Assembly (NCBI GenBank): GCA_020631355.1
Contig: JAHDHL010000001.1
Span: forward strand, 173,616 to 237,615
Reading direction: 5' to 3'
Length of the DNA stretch: 64,000 nucleotides
From: Saprospiraceae bacterium
Lineage (GTDB): Bacteria > Bacteroidota > Bacteroidia > Chitinophagales > Saprospiraceae
Every line of letters begins with the position of its first letter. Within the stretch, counting starts at the first letter, position 1. Shown here piece after piece: positions 45,469-54,733 of this stretch. Both the position numbers and the translations under genes were made by a program. The notes beneath the pieces were generated by a model. It made no database searches and had not been told where the DNA came from. It worked only from the letters and a program-made list of their open reading frames with translations.

Positions 45469-46114
45469 TTGCTCCTACGAATGGATTATGAATTTTTTCG
45501 TAACCGATAGTGGTTTCTTCCATGTGTCCGGAATAGACCCTTACATCATCCCCTAAGGGAAAAAGCTGTTCCTTGATACTCTTAGACAAGGTAGCGAAAT
45601 CACCTCCGGGCAAATCCGTCCTACCAATACTCAATCGGAACAAGGTATCTCCGGCAATCACAAAATTGGATGCCTCACAATAGAAACATACACTAGCCGG
45701 TGAATGCCCTGGGGTAAATAGTACTTTCAGTGCAGTCTCTCCAAATGTGATTACTTCACCAACTTCTATGAATCTTGTGGGTTCGGGTGAATCCTCCATC
45801 GGAACACCATACATATTTGCGGCTACTTTTGCGTATCTCAATACCGGTAATTCTCCCTCATGACACTCCAATCCAAGTCCATACTTTTCGGATACATACT
45901 TATTTCCGAAAACATGATCCAAATGACAATGGGTATTCAGTAGTCTTACTGGTTTTAATCCTGCGGATTCTATGAATTGGGACAACTCCTTACGCTCTCC
46001 TTCCGTATAACAACCCGGATCGATGATGACACATTCATTGGTATCATCATACAAAACATAGGTATTTTCCTGGAATGGGCTGAAAACAAATTTGGCAACC
46101 TTTGTCATTACCAC
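45455..46114 (-). CDS. MBL-fold metallo-hydrolase (glyoxalase II-like)
   Basis: 219-residue metallo-beta-lactamase fold hydrolase, likely acting on thioesters of glyoxalase II type. Metal ligands: His62, His64, Asp66 and His67 in THCHLDHVFGN, His in FTPGHSPAS, Asp in IAGDTLF and His in VYSGHMEE. The start MVMTKVAKFVFSPFQENTYVLYD fits the family. It overlaps thiL by 14 bases, and a strong -7 box lies upstream at 46220-46227. Confidence 0.9.
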   Translation of the reverse strand: MVMTKVAKFVFSPFQENTYVLYDDTNECVIIDPGCYTEGERKELSQFIESAGLKPVRLLNTHCHLDHVFGNKYVSEKYGLGLECHEGELPVLRYAKVAANMYGVPMEDSPEPTRFIEVGEVITFGETALKVLFTPGHSPASVCFYCEASNFVIAGDTLFRLSIGRTDLPGGDFATLSKSIKEQLFPLGDDVRVYSGHMEETTIGYEKIHNPFVGANARI

Positions 46115-46420
46115 TGCTTTTTAATGATGTGTTTAAGCGAAAAATAGAATTTTCACGTTATATTGAAAGGGTGGTTGAAATTCAACAATTCCATACTACC
46201 CTTGTTTCCCGAACTACCGCAAAGGTAGCTAAATACAATTGTGTAAAATACCATTGTCAACAAGTAAAAGAAGAAAGGACCAAGTTATTCACCTATATCA
46301 CACCTTGTGCGGTGCTATTTGTTTGGCCATTCCTTTTTACTTGTTACTATTTAACCATCTTGTTGCAGCGATTGTTAACCTGATGTGGTTATATTTAATA
46401 GAAGTCAATAAATCATCTGG
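46115..46420. other. intergenic region with divergent promoters
   Basis: 306 AT-rich bases between the MBL hydrolase and the 1229-residue outer-membrane gene. Its one convincing element is the minus-strand -7 box at 46220-46227. The open frame covering 46102-46383 looks spurious. Confidence 0.5.
46220..46227 (-). promoter_or_regulatory. candidate -7 promoter box of the MBL-thiL-DUF6508 operon
   Basis: TACCTTTG on the minus strand, an excellent TAnnTTTG match, about 105 bases upstream of the first ATG. Confidence 0.5.
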
Positions 46421-49400
46421 ATGAAATCTCTCCACATATTCTCATTCAAATCATTATTCATCCTTAGCATTACCCTGCTATGTACTGTGGCTGGTATGGC
46501 TCAGAACTACCAGGAGGTATTTGGGAAGAATAGGGTACAGCACCATAAATTCACATGGTTTGAATACAAGACAGATAATTTCATCGTGTATTGGTCTGGT
46601 GATACCCGTAGTGTGGCACACACCACCATACAAATGGCCGAGTGGGATTATGCGGATATCCAAGAAATATTGGAACACCGAATCAATCGCAAGATTGAGA
46701 TTCTGGTGTATGAGGATATTACGGATGTAAAACAAAGCAACATTGGTAATGATGAGGCTTTCATGAACACAGGTGGCCAGACGAAAATCGTAGAGAATAA
46801 GATTTTCGTCTATTTTGATGGAGACCATACGCATTTGAGAAAACAGATCCGGGAGGGAATAGCTCAGGTCTATATCAACAACATGCTGTTCGGTAGCAAT
46901 CTCCAAGAAGTGGTACAGAATGCGGTACTACTGAACCTTCCCGAGTGGTTCACACAAGGGCTTGCCGGTTATGTGGGTGAAAAATGGAATACAGACCTAG
47001 ACAATCAACTTAGGGATGTATTCGCTTCCAAAAAGTATAAGGATTTTGAGGAATTTGCCGCCAATGAACCGAAACTAGCAGGACAATCACTCTGGTATTA
47101 CCTAGATGTGAATTATGGACAATCCACAGTATCAAACCTTATCTACCTCACTAGAATCAACAGAAGTGTCAGTAGTGGATTCCTTTATGTACTTGGCTCA
47201 CCATATGGCAGAACCCTCATCAACTGGAGGGAATATTTCGAGGAAAGATATGCTGAAGGCAACAAGAGTCTACAACTCCCAAAAAAATCCAACCAACTCA
47301 AATTCAGGAACAAGAGGAAATTACCCGTTGCGAACGCCAAATTGAGTCCGGATGGCCAACACATCTTATATTCCACCAATGAACTTGGCAAACAAAAGGT
47401 TTATGTCCAAAACCTCAAGGATGGTAAAAGAAAAATGATTTTCAAGACGGGATTCAGGAATAATATCCAAGCCACCGATTATAACTATCCATTAATGGAT
47501 TGGACTCCGAATAGTCAGATGGTTGGAATTATCTATGAAAAAAGAGATGTGGTTAAATTCCTTCAAATCGAATTGGAAACCGGCCAAAAAGTAGAACAAG
47601 ACTTCGCGCCAAAGTACCAAAGGGTATATAGCATGGATTACCTTAACAATAATGACCTTATTATTTCCGGTAGCATTAGGGGAGTCTCAGATATCTTTAT
47701 TTACCACATCAACCAAAGGAGTACGGACAGAATCACCAATGATTTCTATGATGACCTAGAAGCAGTTCATGTAAAGCTCAATGGTAAGGATGGCATCATG
47801 TTCAAATCCAACAGGGGTGACTATCTCAGTACAGCCCAGAATGGATTGGACTCCATTATTCCATTCGGTTCCTTCGACATCTATTATCACGAAATCGGAA
47901 GCGGTAAAGAATTGGCAAGAATCACCAACACGCCCTACTCCAACGAATCCAGTCCCATTGCTATTGATAGTACCAATTATGGTTTCCTTTCGGACATGAG
48001 TGGTGTTCGTAATCGGTACACCGGTGAGCTGGAAGAATATATTGCCTATTACGAAAAGGTCGTAGTAACCAAAAAAGGAGATGAGCTTCTTTTTCATCCT
48101 GATTCCATTCCTGGCATTGATGACAATTTGGTCGATACGACTTTCATCAGAGCCATCTCAAAAATCAGGGGCAAGAACCAGCCATCCACAGGTTACAAAC
48201 GAAATATCATTGCTGCCACAACCAATGCCCGTTCAGGGAAATTGGTTGAAAACATCTACCATGATGGTCAGCACCATTTGTATATTTCACAAATTGACCC
48301 TAGCCAAAAAGCAAGTATTTACAATACATCCTACAGACAACAATTGCTCAAAGTAAAAGCACAGGAACAACGGATAGAACAGGAGAACCAACAACAGGAT
48401 TCAAAGCCCAAAGAAGATAAGCCCAAACCATCATCATCATGGGAATTCGAAACGGATTTCGGTGCTACGGAACCAGAAAAGGAACCAACACCTAGCACAC
48501 CGGAAACTACTTCACCTGTGAAGAAAGAAGATGATGGATTCGGCTTCGTTTTCATTACGGATTACGTGGAAGACCCAAAAGAGGATGCAGAAGAAGCAGA
48601 TACCCCCACTCCTGAATCCATCGAAAATGATGAGGAAAGTGTCAGTAGCAATGAAAACAATGACACAAAAGATGAGGGACTGATTGATATCGACAATTAC
48701 CAATTCGAAGATGACTTCAATACAGAAGTGACCGATGCGGCTGTTATTGTAGAAAGTGATGAGGGCAGGGTTACACTACAAAGTCCGAATATTACCCGTG
48801 CCAAGGAAGTCTACAAGAAGCCTGAAAAGAAAGTACACCGTTTCTATACTCCCAGAATCCTATCGCACAGAAGAAAATTCAAGGCCAACTCTGTTACGGT
48901 CCAGTTGGATAATAGTCAGCTGTTCGGTGGCTTGGATATCTATAATGGAGAGCCTTTCGACCATCAGCCACCCAGTATCTTACTTCAGAGTAGTGTACAG
49001 GATCTATTCGAGGATTATGAACTTATTGGGGGCATCCGGGTACCGACCTCATTCAATGGATTGGAATATTTCGTGACCGTCAAGGACGATAGAAGACGAC
49101 TTGACAAGGCTTATAGTTTTTACAGGAGTAGCCTCAATGAAACTGTTTCCGACCAGGCTATCGCCAATCCGAACAAAAGGAGGACCACTTCCAATCTTAT
49201 CCAAGCAGAATTCAAGTATCCATTGGATATCTACCAGAGTTTCAGAGGAACCATCAGATTCAGGAATGACCACCTTGACTCACTTGCCAATGACCTAGCT
49301 AGTCTTGAGGCAGAACCATACAGAAGACAAAGGGCATCATTAAGATTGGAATATGTTTTTGATAACACGATTGATATCAGTCTGAATGTCAAGCATGGTA

Positions 49401-50110
49401 CACGCCTCAAGGTTTATGGAGAGGTGTATAAGAATATGGAAGTAGACCTTTTCGACGGATTCAAATGGGATTTTTCCGCAGGAAATATGTTCTTGATTGG
49501 AGCTGATATCCGTCATTACCAAAGATTAGGAAAGCATGCCGTACTTGCGACCAGAGCAACGGGCGCCACTTCCTTGGGTTCGGATAAAATTCTATATTTC
49601 ATTGGTGGTGGGGATAGTGAATTATTCCCTGGTTTCAATGCTAATATTCCCTTGCCTGATCCGAATACGGGAGAATTTGCCTACCAGACATTGGCTACGC
49701 CACTTAGAGGATTCAAAACGAATATCAGGAATGGTAATTCCTTTTTCCTAGGGAATGTGGAACTGAGGGTTCCCATTCTGAAATACTTCTATGACAGGCC
49801 TATCAAATCTTCTTTTGTAAAGAATTTCCAACTGGTGGGTTTCTTCGATGTAGGAACTGCATGGAGAGGAAAATCACCATTCAGCAACAACAACCCTCTG
49901 AATACAGCCACCTTGGCTCCGCCACCGGAAAGTCCACAGGTCATCACGGTGAATGTGAATTATTTCAGGGACCCTATTGTTGCCGGGTTCGGAGGAGGAA
50001 TAAGAACCAAGCTATTTGGCTACTTCATCCGATTGGATTATGGTGTAGGTATAGAAACCAAGCAATTGCAAAAAGGAGTCTGGCATCTGTCCTTAGGGAC
50101 GGATTTCTAA
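46421..50110 (+). CDS. large outer-membrane protein: degenerate peptidase-MA-like domain, TolB-like propeller, C-terminal beta-barrel
   Basis: 1229 residues. Signal peptide 1-27. Region about 45-270 resembles peptidase-MA gluzincins (LPEWFTQGLAGY, 173-184), but the expected HExxH is REGIA (144-148), lacking both histidines. Region about 290-600 has TolB/WD-like propeller strands (LSPDGQHILYSTNELGKQKVYV, DFYDDLEAVHVKLNGKDGIMFKSN). A disordered acidic Pro/Glu linker (about 650-800) leads to a C-terminal barrel (about 850-1229) with BamA/D15-like strands (VAGFGGGIRTKLFGYF, RLDYGVG), ending LSLGTDF. A role in envelope assembly or secretion is inferred; such proteins are often labelled TolB-like. 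Terminated by a hairpin shared with the convergent gene. Confidence 0.75.
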   Translation: MKSLHIFSFKSLFILSITLLCTVAGMAQNYQEVFGKNRVQHHKFTWFEYKTDNFIVYWSGDTRSVAHTTIQMAEWDYADIQEILEHRINRKIEILVYEDITDVKQSNIGNDEAFMNTGGQTKIVENKIFVYFDGDHTHLRKQIREGIAQVYINNMLFGSNLQEVVQNAVLLNLPEWFTQGLAGYVGEKWNTDLDNQLRDVFASKKYKDFEEFAANEPKLAGQSLWYYLDVNYGQSTVSNLIYLTRINRSVSSGFLYVLGSPYGRTLINWREYFEERYAEGNKSLQLPKKSNQLKFRNKRKLPVANAKLSPDGQHILYSTNELGKQKVYVQNLKDGKRKMIFKTGFRNNIQATDYNYPLMDWTPNSQMVGIIYEKRDVVKFLQIELETGQKVEQDFAPKYQRVYSMDYLNNNDLIISGSIRGVSDIFIYHINQRSTDRITNDFYDDLEAVHVKLNGKDGIMFKSNRGDYLSTAQNGLDSIIPFGSFDIYYHEIGSGKELARITNTPYSNESSPIAIDSTNYGFLSDMSGVRNRYTGELEEYIAYYEKVVVTKKGDELLFHPDSIPGIDDNLVDTTFIRAISKIRGKNQPSTGYKRNIIAATTNARSGKLVENIYHDGQHHLYISQIDPSQKASIYNTSYRQQLLKVKAQEQRIEQENQQQDSKPKEDKPKPSSSWEFETDFGATEPEKEPTPSTPETTSPVKKEDDGFGFVFITDYVEDPKEDAEEADTPTPESIENDEESVSSNENNDTKDEGLIDIDNYQFEDDFNTEVTDAAVIVESDEGRVTLQSPNITRAKEVYKKPEKKVHRFYTPRILSHRRKFKANSVTVQLDNSQLFGGLDIYNGEPFDHQPPSILLQSSVQDLFEDYELIGGIRVPTSFNGLEYFVTVKDDRRRLDKAYSFYRSSLNETVSDQAIANPNKRRTTSNLIQAEFKYPLDIYQSFRGTIRFRNDHLDSLANDLASLEAEPYRRQRASLRLEYVFDNTIDISLNVKHGTRLKVYGEVYKNMEVDLFDGFKWDFSAGNMFLIGADIRHYQRLGKHAVLATRATGATSLGSDKILYFIGGGDSELFPGFNANIPLPDPNTGEFAYQTLATPLRGFKTNIRNGNSFFLGNVELRVPILKYFYDRPIKSSFVKNFQLVGFFDVGTAWRGKSPFSNNNPLNTATLAPPPESPQVITVNVNYFRDPIVAGFGGGIRTKLFGYFIRLDYGVGIETKQLQKGVWHLSLGTDF

Positions 50111-50131
50111 TCCATTCTTTCTTTTATTTTG

Positions 50132-50168
50132 AAAATCGTCAAATCCTGAATCAGGATTTGACGATTTT
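50132..50168. terminator. bidirectional terminator, one arm inside a coding sequence
   Basis: An 18-bp perfect palindrome with axis at 50150 (AAAATCGTCAAATCCTGA and complement). The right arm comprises the last codons and stop of the minus-strand FG-GAP gene. A/T runs flank it on both sides. Confidence 0.8.
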
Positions 50169-52361
50169 TCCTTTATAGACGGTACTATTCGTTATGACCT
50201 CTACCCAGTAAACGCCATTCGGCAATGTCGTTATATCCTTGGTATCCCTTATGAGTAATCGACCATTCACATCATAAATCAGAATGGTTTTCCAATCCTC
50301 ATCAATATTGAAATCAAAATTCCCTTGACTCGGATTAGGGAAAAATGTAATCGTCTTTTGTTCTTGGATATCATTAATGGATACGATCTCATTCCCCACA
50401 TAAATATCCGTTGTGAACAGGTTCGTTCCACCTCTGAAGTTTCCTATGAATAGATCCACATTACCATCCCGATTGATGTCCTCGAACCATGGGCTAGCAA
50501 ACTCGCCTACCCGAATGTCTCCCCATCCGTTGGCTACAAGATTGAAATCACCATTCAGATTATCATCAATATTATCAAATACCCAAATCTCGCCTTCCAA
50601 GTCACCCACATACAAGGTTTTCGCACCATCCACTTCCAGTATGAACGGAACGGGAGAACCACTGATTCCTACGGATACATTACCTAATTGCAATTGGTTG
50701 TTTCCTGAAGAAGGATCCGGATTGAACAGAGGATTACCCGATACCCCCTCGTTTTCGAAATAGACGATATTCCCTTGCCTCATTCCAACGATGATATCCA
50801 GGAGGTCATCATCATTCATATCTATTAATTGGGGACTCGCCGTACTCCCTATACTGAAGTCGATATCTATCCCCATATAGCCAACAATCGGAGGTTCAAA
50901 CGAGAAGATATTCCCAGCTCCCGCACTATTTTCAAAATAGATTAATTGCCCTGTGGCATCACCTATCAGCATATCCGTATCACCATCATTATCCAAATCA
51001 CCATAAGTGGGCCTTAGCCATTGCGACCCCAGACTACTGGTTCCCAACCAGTCAACCTCCACTAAGGTGAATTCAGGCTCTGTCAGTGTACCCGTATTTT
51101 CGAATACGCTCAGACTCGAACTAAACTGGCTATCATCCAAACGAATGATTTGTCCTGAAATAATCAAATCCATCAGACCATCCTGATTGTAATCCACCAG
51201 ACTCGGATGTGACAACTTGCCATAATCAATGGATGACACGGTTAGCCAATCACTTTCCATCCAATCAAAACTGGGAGCATCATTGGTTCCATTATTCTTG
51301 TATTGTATCGCATAGGCATCCGTTTGGAGGTTGGAAATCCGGGAACTCACTACCAAATCCCTGACCCCATCAAAATCCGTATCAATGTAAAAAGCAGCAG
51401 GCAGGATATCTGCTTCTATGGGAATGGAATAATTGGGAAATATCGTATCCTGTTCCGTGAAGAACGCCTGATTGGTATCCCCTCCATTCGTGAGCAGGTT
51501 CATATTATTGAATTGCTTGTCTCCAAACAGGATATCCCTATCTCCATCGCCATCATTATCAAAAGATAGCAAGGAATATCCTCCATGAATTGAATTGTTA
51601 CCCACATTCAATCCCATTAACAGAGGAAAACATTCGCCGGGCGAATTTGCCAAATCCAAGGATAAATCACCCCCACTCTCCAATGCACCACCATAGCATT
51701 CAGTTGGATAAACAAAATAGAGGCTATCCAAACCCCAACCATTTTCTACAGAGAGATTTTGATAAAATTCGAAGTATCCCCCATTAGCCGGTATGGAAAC
51801 GATATCCACATCCCCATCATTATCCATATCATCTATAATGGGATATATGGTTTCATCTATTGACAATGTGGATAAGTTGCCATCCATATCATAGTATGGA
51901 ATCAGATTATCCTCGGGATTATTGAAGTTCAATTCGATAAAACCCAATTGGTTTTCCGTATTGAAAAATCCCTTGTAAACCGTATATCCCTCTAGTGCAT
52001 CATCACCTTTATAAGTGAACAAATCCATGGCACCATCACCATCATAATCCCGTAGTATAGCGATATAATTCAATTCGGGGAACGTCTTGGCATAGGACGG
52101 AGCATAAACATAAGCAGTCCCTGTATTGAGGTAAGTGGATACGACTTCTCCCGTAAAATCGAACACGAACAAATCAAGTTGACCATCATTATTGAAATCC
52201 GCCTCGGAAAATTGGGGCGTATCATATCCTCCGGAGAAAGGGTTGATGAGTTCATTCCCATTATCATCCATGACCTTAATCGTAAATTCCTCCACATTTT
52301 GTGCAAGGGACAAGAAAGTCGATAATAGGAAAGGTAGGATGAATACTACTTTATAATTCAT
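50151..52361 (-). CDS. FG-GAP/VCBS repeat protein with T9SS type A sorting domain
   Basis: 736-residue secreted protein. Signal peptide 1-21 (VVFILPFLLSTFLSLAQ). At least eight FG-GAP/VCBS-like repeats carrying calcium-type loops such as DFNNDGQLDLFVFD, DYDGDGAMDLFTY, DNDGDGDRDILFGD and DLDNDGDTDMLIGD are spread over about 50-650. They form an integrin-like propeller, probably a surface adhesion or ligand-binding structure. The type A sorting domain (about 660-736) has TFFPNPSQGNFDF and LPNGVYWVEV, ending KGKIVKS. Its last codons form one arm of the terminator shared with the convergent gene. Confidence 0.88.
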   Translation of the reverse strand: MNYKVVFILPFLLSTFLSLAQNVEEFTIKVMDDNGNELINPFSGGYDTPQFSEADFNNDGQLDLFVFDFTGEVVSTYLNTGTAYVYAPSYAKTFPELNYIAILRDYDGDGAMDLFTYKGDDALEGYTVYKGFFNTENQLGFIELNFNNPEDNLIPYYDMDGNLSTLSIDETIYPIIDDMDNDGDVDIVSIPANGGYFEFYQNLSVENGWGLDSLYFVYPTECYGGALESGGDLSLDLANSPGECFPLLMGLNVGNNSIHGGYSLLSFDNDGDGDRDILFGDKQFNNMNLLTNGGDTNQAFFTEQDTIFPNYSIPIEADILPAAFYIDTDFDGVRDLVVSSRISNLQTDAYAIQYKNNGTNDAPSFDWMESDWLTVSSIDYGKLSHPSLVDYNQDGLMDLIISGQIIRLDDSQFSSSLSVFENTGTLTEPEFTLVEVDWLGTSSLGSQWLRPTYGDLDNDGDTDMLIGDATGQLIYFENSAGAGNIFSFEPPIVGYMGIDIDFSIGSTASPQLIDMNDDDLLDIIVGMRQGNIVYFENEGVSGNPLFNPDPSSGNNQLQLGNVSVGISGSPVPFILEVDGAKTLYVGDLEGEIWVFDNIDDNLNGDFNLVANGWGDIRVGEFASPWFEDINRDGNVDLFIGNFRGGTNLFTTDIYVGNEIVSINDIQEQKTITFFPNPSQGNFDFNIDEDWKTILIYDVNGRLLIRDTKDITTLPNGVYWVEVITNSTVYKGKIVKS

Positions 52362-52435
52362 AATTCCAGTTTATCCGTTCAGGAAAAGATGTGAATTAAA
52401 GGTAGTGAATCCCCTATGGATATGAAATCCAAGTA

Positions 52436-53467
52436 CTATCCTTTGTCTTTCAGTTTCTTTTCCAATTCACTAATCCGTTTCATCAAGGCGGGTAATTTCC
52501 TAAACGCAGCATAGGAACGGAGATAATCATTATATGGTAAGATAGGGGAGCCATACCATGCAGAATCCGCTTGGTTGATATTCTTATTCACACCGGATTG
52601 GGCTTGTACCTTTACTCCATCAGCTACCTGAATATGACCGACAAAACCGGCTTGCCCACCAATCATACATCTATCTCCTATCTTGGAACTCCCTGCAAAT
52701 CCAGCCTGTGCGGCCACTACCGTATTCGCTCCTATTTCCACATTATGGGCTACCATAATCAGGTTATCCAATTTCACACCCTTTCGGATAATGGTGGAAC
52801 CCATCGTGGCACGGTCAATGGAAGTATTGGCACCGACCTCGACATCATCTTCCAGGATCACATTCCCGGTTTGTGCAATTTTCTGGTATGTTCCATCCTC
52901 TTTCGGAGCAAAACCAAAACCATCAGAACCGATGACTGCATTTGAATTGATGATACAATTATTACCAATCACACAATCCCTATTTATCTTGGTTCCCGGA
53001 TAAAGGATACAATTCTTCCCTACCTGCACCCCTTTGCCAATGTACACCTGAGGAAAAATGATGGTTCCCTCTCCAATATTAGCACCTTCCTCAACCACGG
53101 AGAAATGACCTACGCTGACTCCCTTTGCTACATCAGCTCTATTATGGACAAATGCCTGTCCAGAAATCCCTTCCTGAGCTTCTACCTTACCTCCGAATTC
53201 ATTCAATAAAAAAGTAATTGATGCATATACATCATCCACTCTAATCATGGTTGCACTTACAGCTTCACGAGGTTCGAAATCCCGACTAACCAAGATTACG
53301 GAAGCTTTGGTTGTGTATGCAAACGGTTCATATTTCGGGTTGGCCAAAAACGTGATTTCTCCCGGTCCCGCTTCCTCAATTTTCCCGGGTCTTCTAACCA
53401 CGGCTTCAGGGTCACCGATAATTTCACCTTTGAGAATATGGCAGAGTTGGGCAGCCGTGATTTGCAT
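52436..53467 (-). CDS. lpxD: UDP-3-O-acylglucosamine N-acyltransferase
   Basis: Third step of lipid A synthesis. 343 residues: N-terminal uridine-binding domain (about 1-100), a long left-handed beta-helix of hexapeptide repeats (about 105-310), and a C-terminal helix ([13 protein letters not shown]). Catalytic His241 is in MVAHNVEIG. It confirms a lipid A-making outer membrane. It stands alone, without the lpxC/fabZ/lpxA cluster, and is divergent from the Hsp20 pair. Confidence 0.95.
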   Translation of the reverse strand: MQITAAQLCHILKGEIIGDPEAVVRRPGKIEEAGPGEITFLANPKYEPFAYTTKASVILVSRDFEPREAVSATMIRVDDVYASITFLLNEFGGKVEAQEGISGQAFVHNRADVAKGVSVGHFSVVEEGANIGEGTIIFPQVYIGKGVQVGKNCILYPGTKINRDCVIGNNCIINSNAVIGSDGFGFAPKEDGTYQKIAQTGNVILEDDVEVGANTSIDRATMGSTIIRKGVKLDNLIMVAHNVEIGANTVVAAQAGFAGSSKIGDRCMIGGQAGFVGHIQVADGVKVQAQSGVNKNINQADSAWYGSPILPYNDYLRSYAAFRKLPALMKRISELEKKLKDKG

Positions 53468-53616
53468 ACAGTTCTGATTTTTTCATGTTCCGACAGATAG
53501 TAATGATATAACGAAATACCATTCCCATTCGCATACTATCTGTTCATTATCCAAAAGTAGGAACATCACACCTAAAATAAAAATATGACAAAATGGCGCA
53601 CTCTATTTTTAAAAAC

Positions 53617-53629
53617 TGTCATTTTGACA
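53617..53629. promoter_or_regulatory. palindrome upstream of hsp20, candidate regulator site
   Basis: TGTCA-TTT-TGACA, the same 13-bp core as the palindrome before pgmB (5500-5514). It lies 113 bases before the first Hsp20 start and 150 bases before divergent lpxD. A degenerate relative (TGACAAAATGGCGCA) is at about 53586-53600. Confidence 0.4.
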
Positions 53630-53673
53630 TTAAAAATTGAATCAATACTGCCTTTTTATCTCATTTTTTGGAA

Positions 53674-53688
53674 TGGAACGGCTATTGA
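53674..53688 (+). promoter_or_regulatory. weak sigma-54-like promoter candidate before hsp20
   Basis: TGGAACGGCTATTGA matches the sigma-54 pattern TGGCACG-N4-TTGC except at two positions. It is about 54 bases before the Hsp20 ATG, with the palindrome some 50 bases further up. Speculative. Confidence 0.2.
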
Positions 53689-53741
53689 ACAGCAAAAGGT
53701 GTAAATCATTTTATCCAACAGCATTAAAATTCAACAACATA

Positions 53742-54167
53742 ATGTATTTAGTGAATTTGAATCAACCTCATGTAAGAAAGGCTAACATCAATAAACTGAT
53801 GAATGAACTAGCCAATGATTTCTTCTCCGAAATCAGGCCTACGCATACCCATGCAGCCTATAATATTACGGAATCGAATGATGAATTCAACCTTGTGATT
53901 GCATTGCCAGGCATTTCCAAGAAAGATATCGAAATGAGTGTGGAAAAAGGACTCCTTAAGGTCAAGGCGAATTCCGAAACCAAGGAAGACAGCCAATACC
54001 TAAGAAAGGAATTCGACTACACCGCTTTCGACAGGAAATTCAGATTACCCAAGACCATTAATCCTGAAGGGATTTCAGCCAAAATGGAAAAGGGCATACT
54101 GACCATTACACTTCCCAAGAAAGAAGAAGCCAAGGAATTACCACCAAGAGAAATCGCAATCAAGTAA
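53742..54167 (+). CDS. Hsp20/alpha-crystallin family small heat-shock protein, copy 1
   Basis: ATP-independent holdase chaperone, 141 residues from MYLVNLNQPHVRKAN. The alpha-crystallin domain spans about 40-130 (FNLVIALPGISKKDIEMSVEKGLLKV, FRLPKTINPEGISAKMEKGILTITLPK), and the tail carries an IxI-like REIAIK. The frame is open back to 53637, but the extra 35 residues are not family-like and cover the probable promoter. It is followed 33 bases later by a second Hsp20, likely in one operon. Confidence 0.92.
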   Translation: MYLVNLNQPHVRKANINKLMNELANDFFSEIRPTHTHAAYNITESNDEFNLVIALPGISKKDIEMSVEKGLLKVKANSETKEDSQYLRKEFDYTAFDRKFRLPKTINPEGISAKMEKGILTITLPKKEEAKELPPREIAIK

Positions 54168-54200
54168 TTCCCTATTATTCCATTAAAACTTAAATTAATT

Positions 54201-54653
54201 ATGAAACACAACCATAAGCATTGCTCCCCAAACAACAGAAACGCATTCACCTTTGATAAATTCTTCGACGAGGTCATTGGTAATTTCGAGGGTATATTCG
54301 GCAGGGACATGAACCCTGTGGGCCATACCATACCCAAGGTGAATGTCATTCAGAATGACAATGAATACCTATTGGAAATTGCGGCTCCCGGATGGAGTAA
54401 GAGCGACTTCAATGTGCATCTCGACAAGAATGTGCTGACCATAGAAGCGCAGAAAAATCTTGACGAAGGAAGTAAGGAAGGTGAGAAATTCATCAGAAAG
54501 GAATACTCCAACAACTCACTGAAAAGAAGTTTCAATCTCCCTGAAAACACTGACAAGGAGAACATCTCCGCAAGGTATATCAACGGTATACTCACATTGA
54601 CCATCCCAAAAGTCCTAGAGGCTGATATTCAACACAAGATTGAAATCAAGTAG
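54201..54653 (+). CDS. Hsp20/alpha-crystallin family small heat-shock protein, copy 2
   Basis: 150-residue small heat-shock protein. The alpha-crystallin domain has YLLEIAAPGWSKSDFNVHLDKNVLTI and FNLPENTDKENISARYINGILTLTIPK, ending in the KIEIK tail. It shares clear similarity with copy 1 but has a distinct N-terminal arm (HNHKHCSPNN), probably altering oligomer partners. Hetero-oligomers of the two are plausible. A strong terminator follows. Confidence 0.92.
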   Translation: MKHNHKHCSPNNRNAFTFDKFFDEVIGNFEGIFGRDMNPVGHTIPKVNVIQNDNEYLLEIAAPGWSKSDFNVHLDKNVLTIEAQKNLDEGSKEGEKFIRKEYSNNSLKRSFNLPENTDKENISARYINGILTLTIPKVLEADIQHKIEIK

Positions 54654-54701
54654 GACTCCGAGAAGTAAGTAGGCTAGATTTTAATAGATTTTTCATGTTG
54701 T

Positions 54702-54730
54702 GATTGGCCCCGCTTCCAGCGGGGCCAATC
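54702..54730. terminator. terminator after the Hsp20 pair
   Basis: GATTGGCCCCGCT, loop TCC, and perfect complement, followed by TTATTAT. It also lies 4 bases beyond the stop of the convergent TMTC-like gene. Confidence 0.85.
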
Positions 54731-54733
54731 TTA

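Noticed and set aside
46102-46383. A 93-codon open frame upstream of the 1229-residue protein gene
   Set aside because: It overlaps the MBL hydrolase start and its promoter region, has no family pattern, and a chance run in AT-rich DNA is more likely.
53637-53741. N-terminal extension of the first Hsp20 starting at 53637
   Set aside because: It overlaps the probable promoter region and has no similarity to Hsp20 N-terminal arms. The ATG at 53742 gives a normal-length protein.
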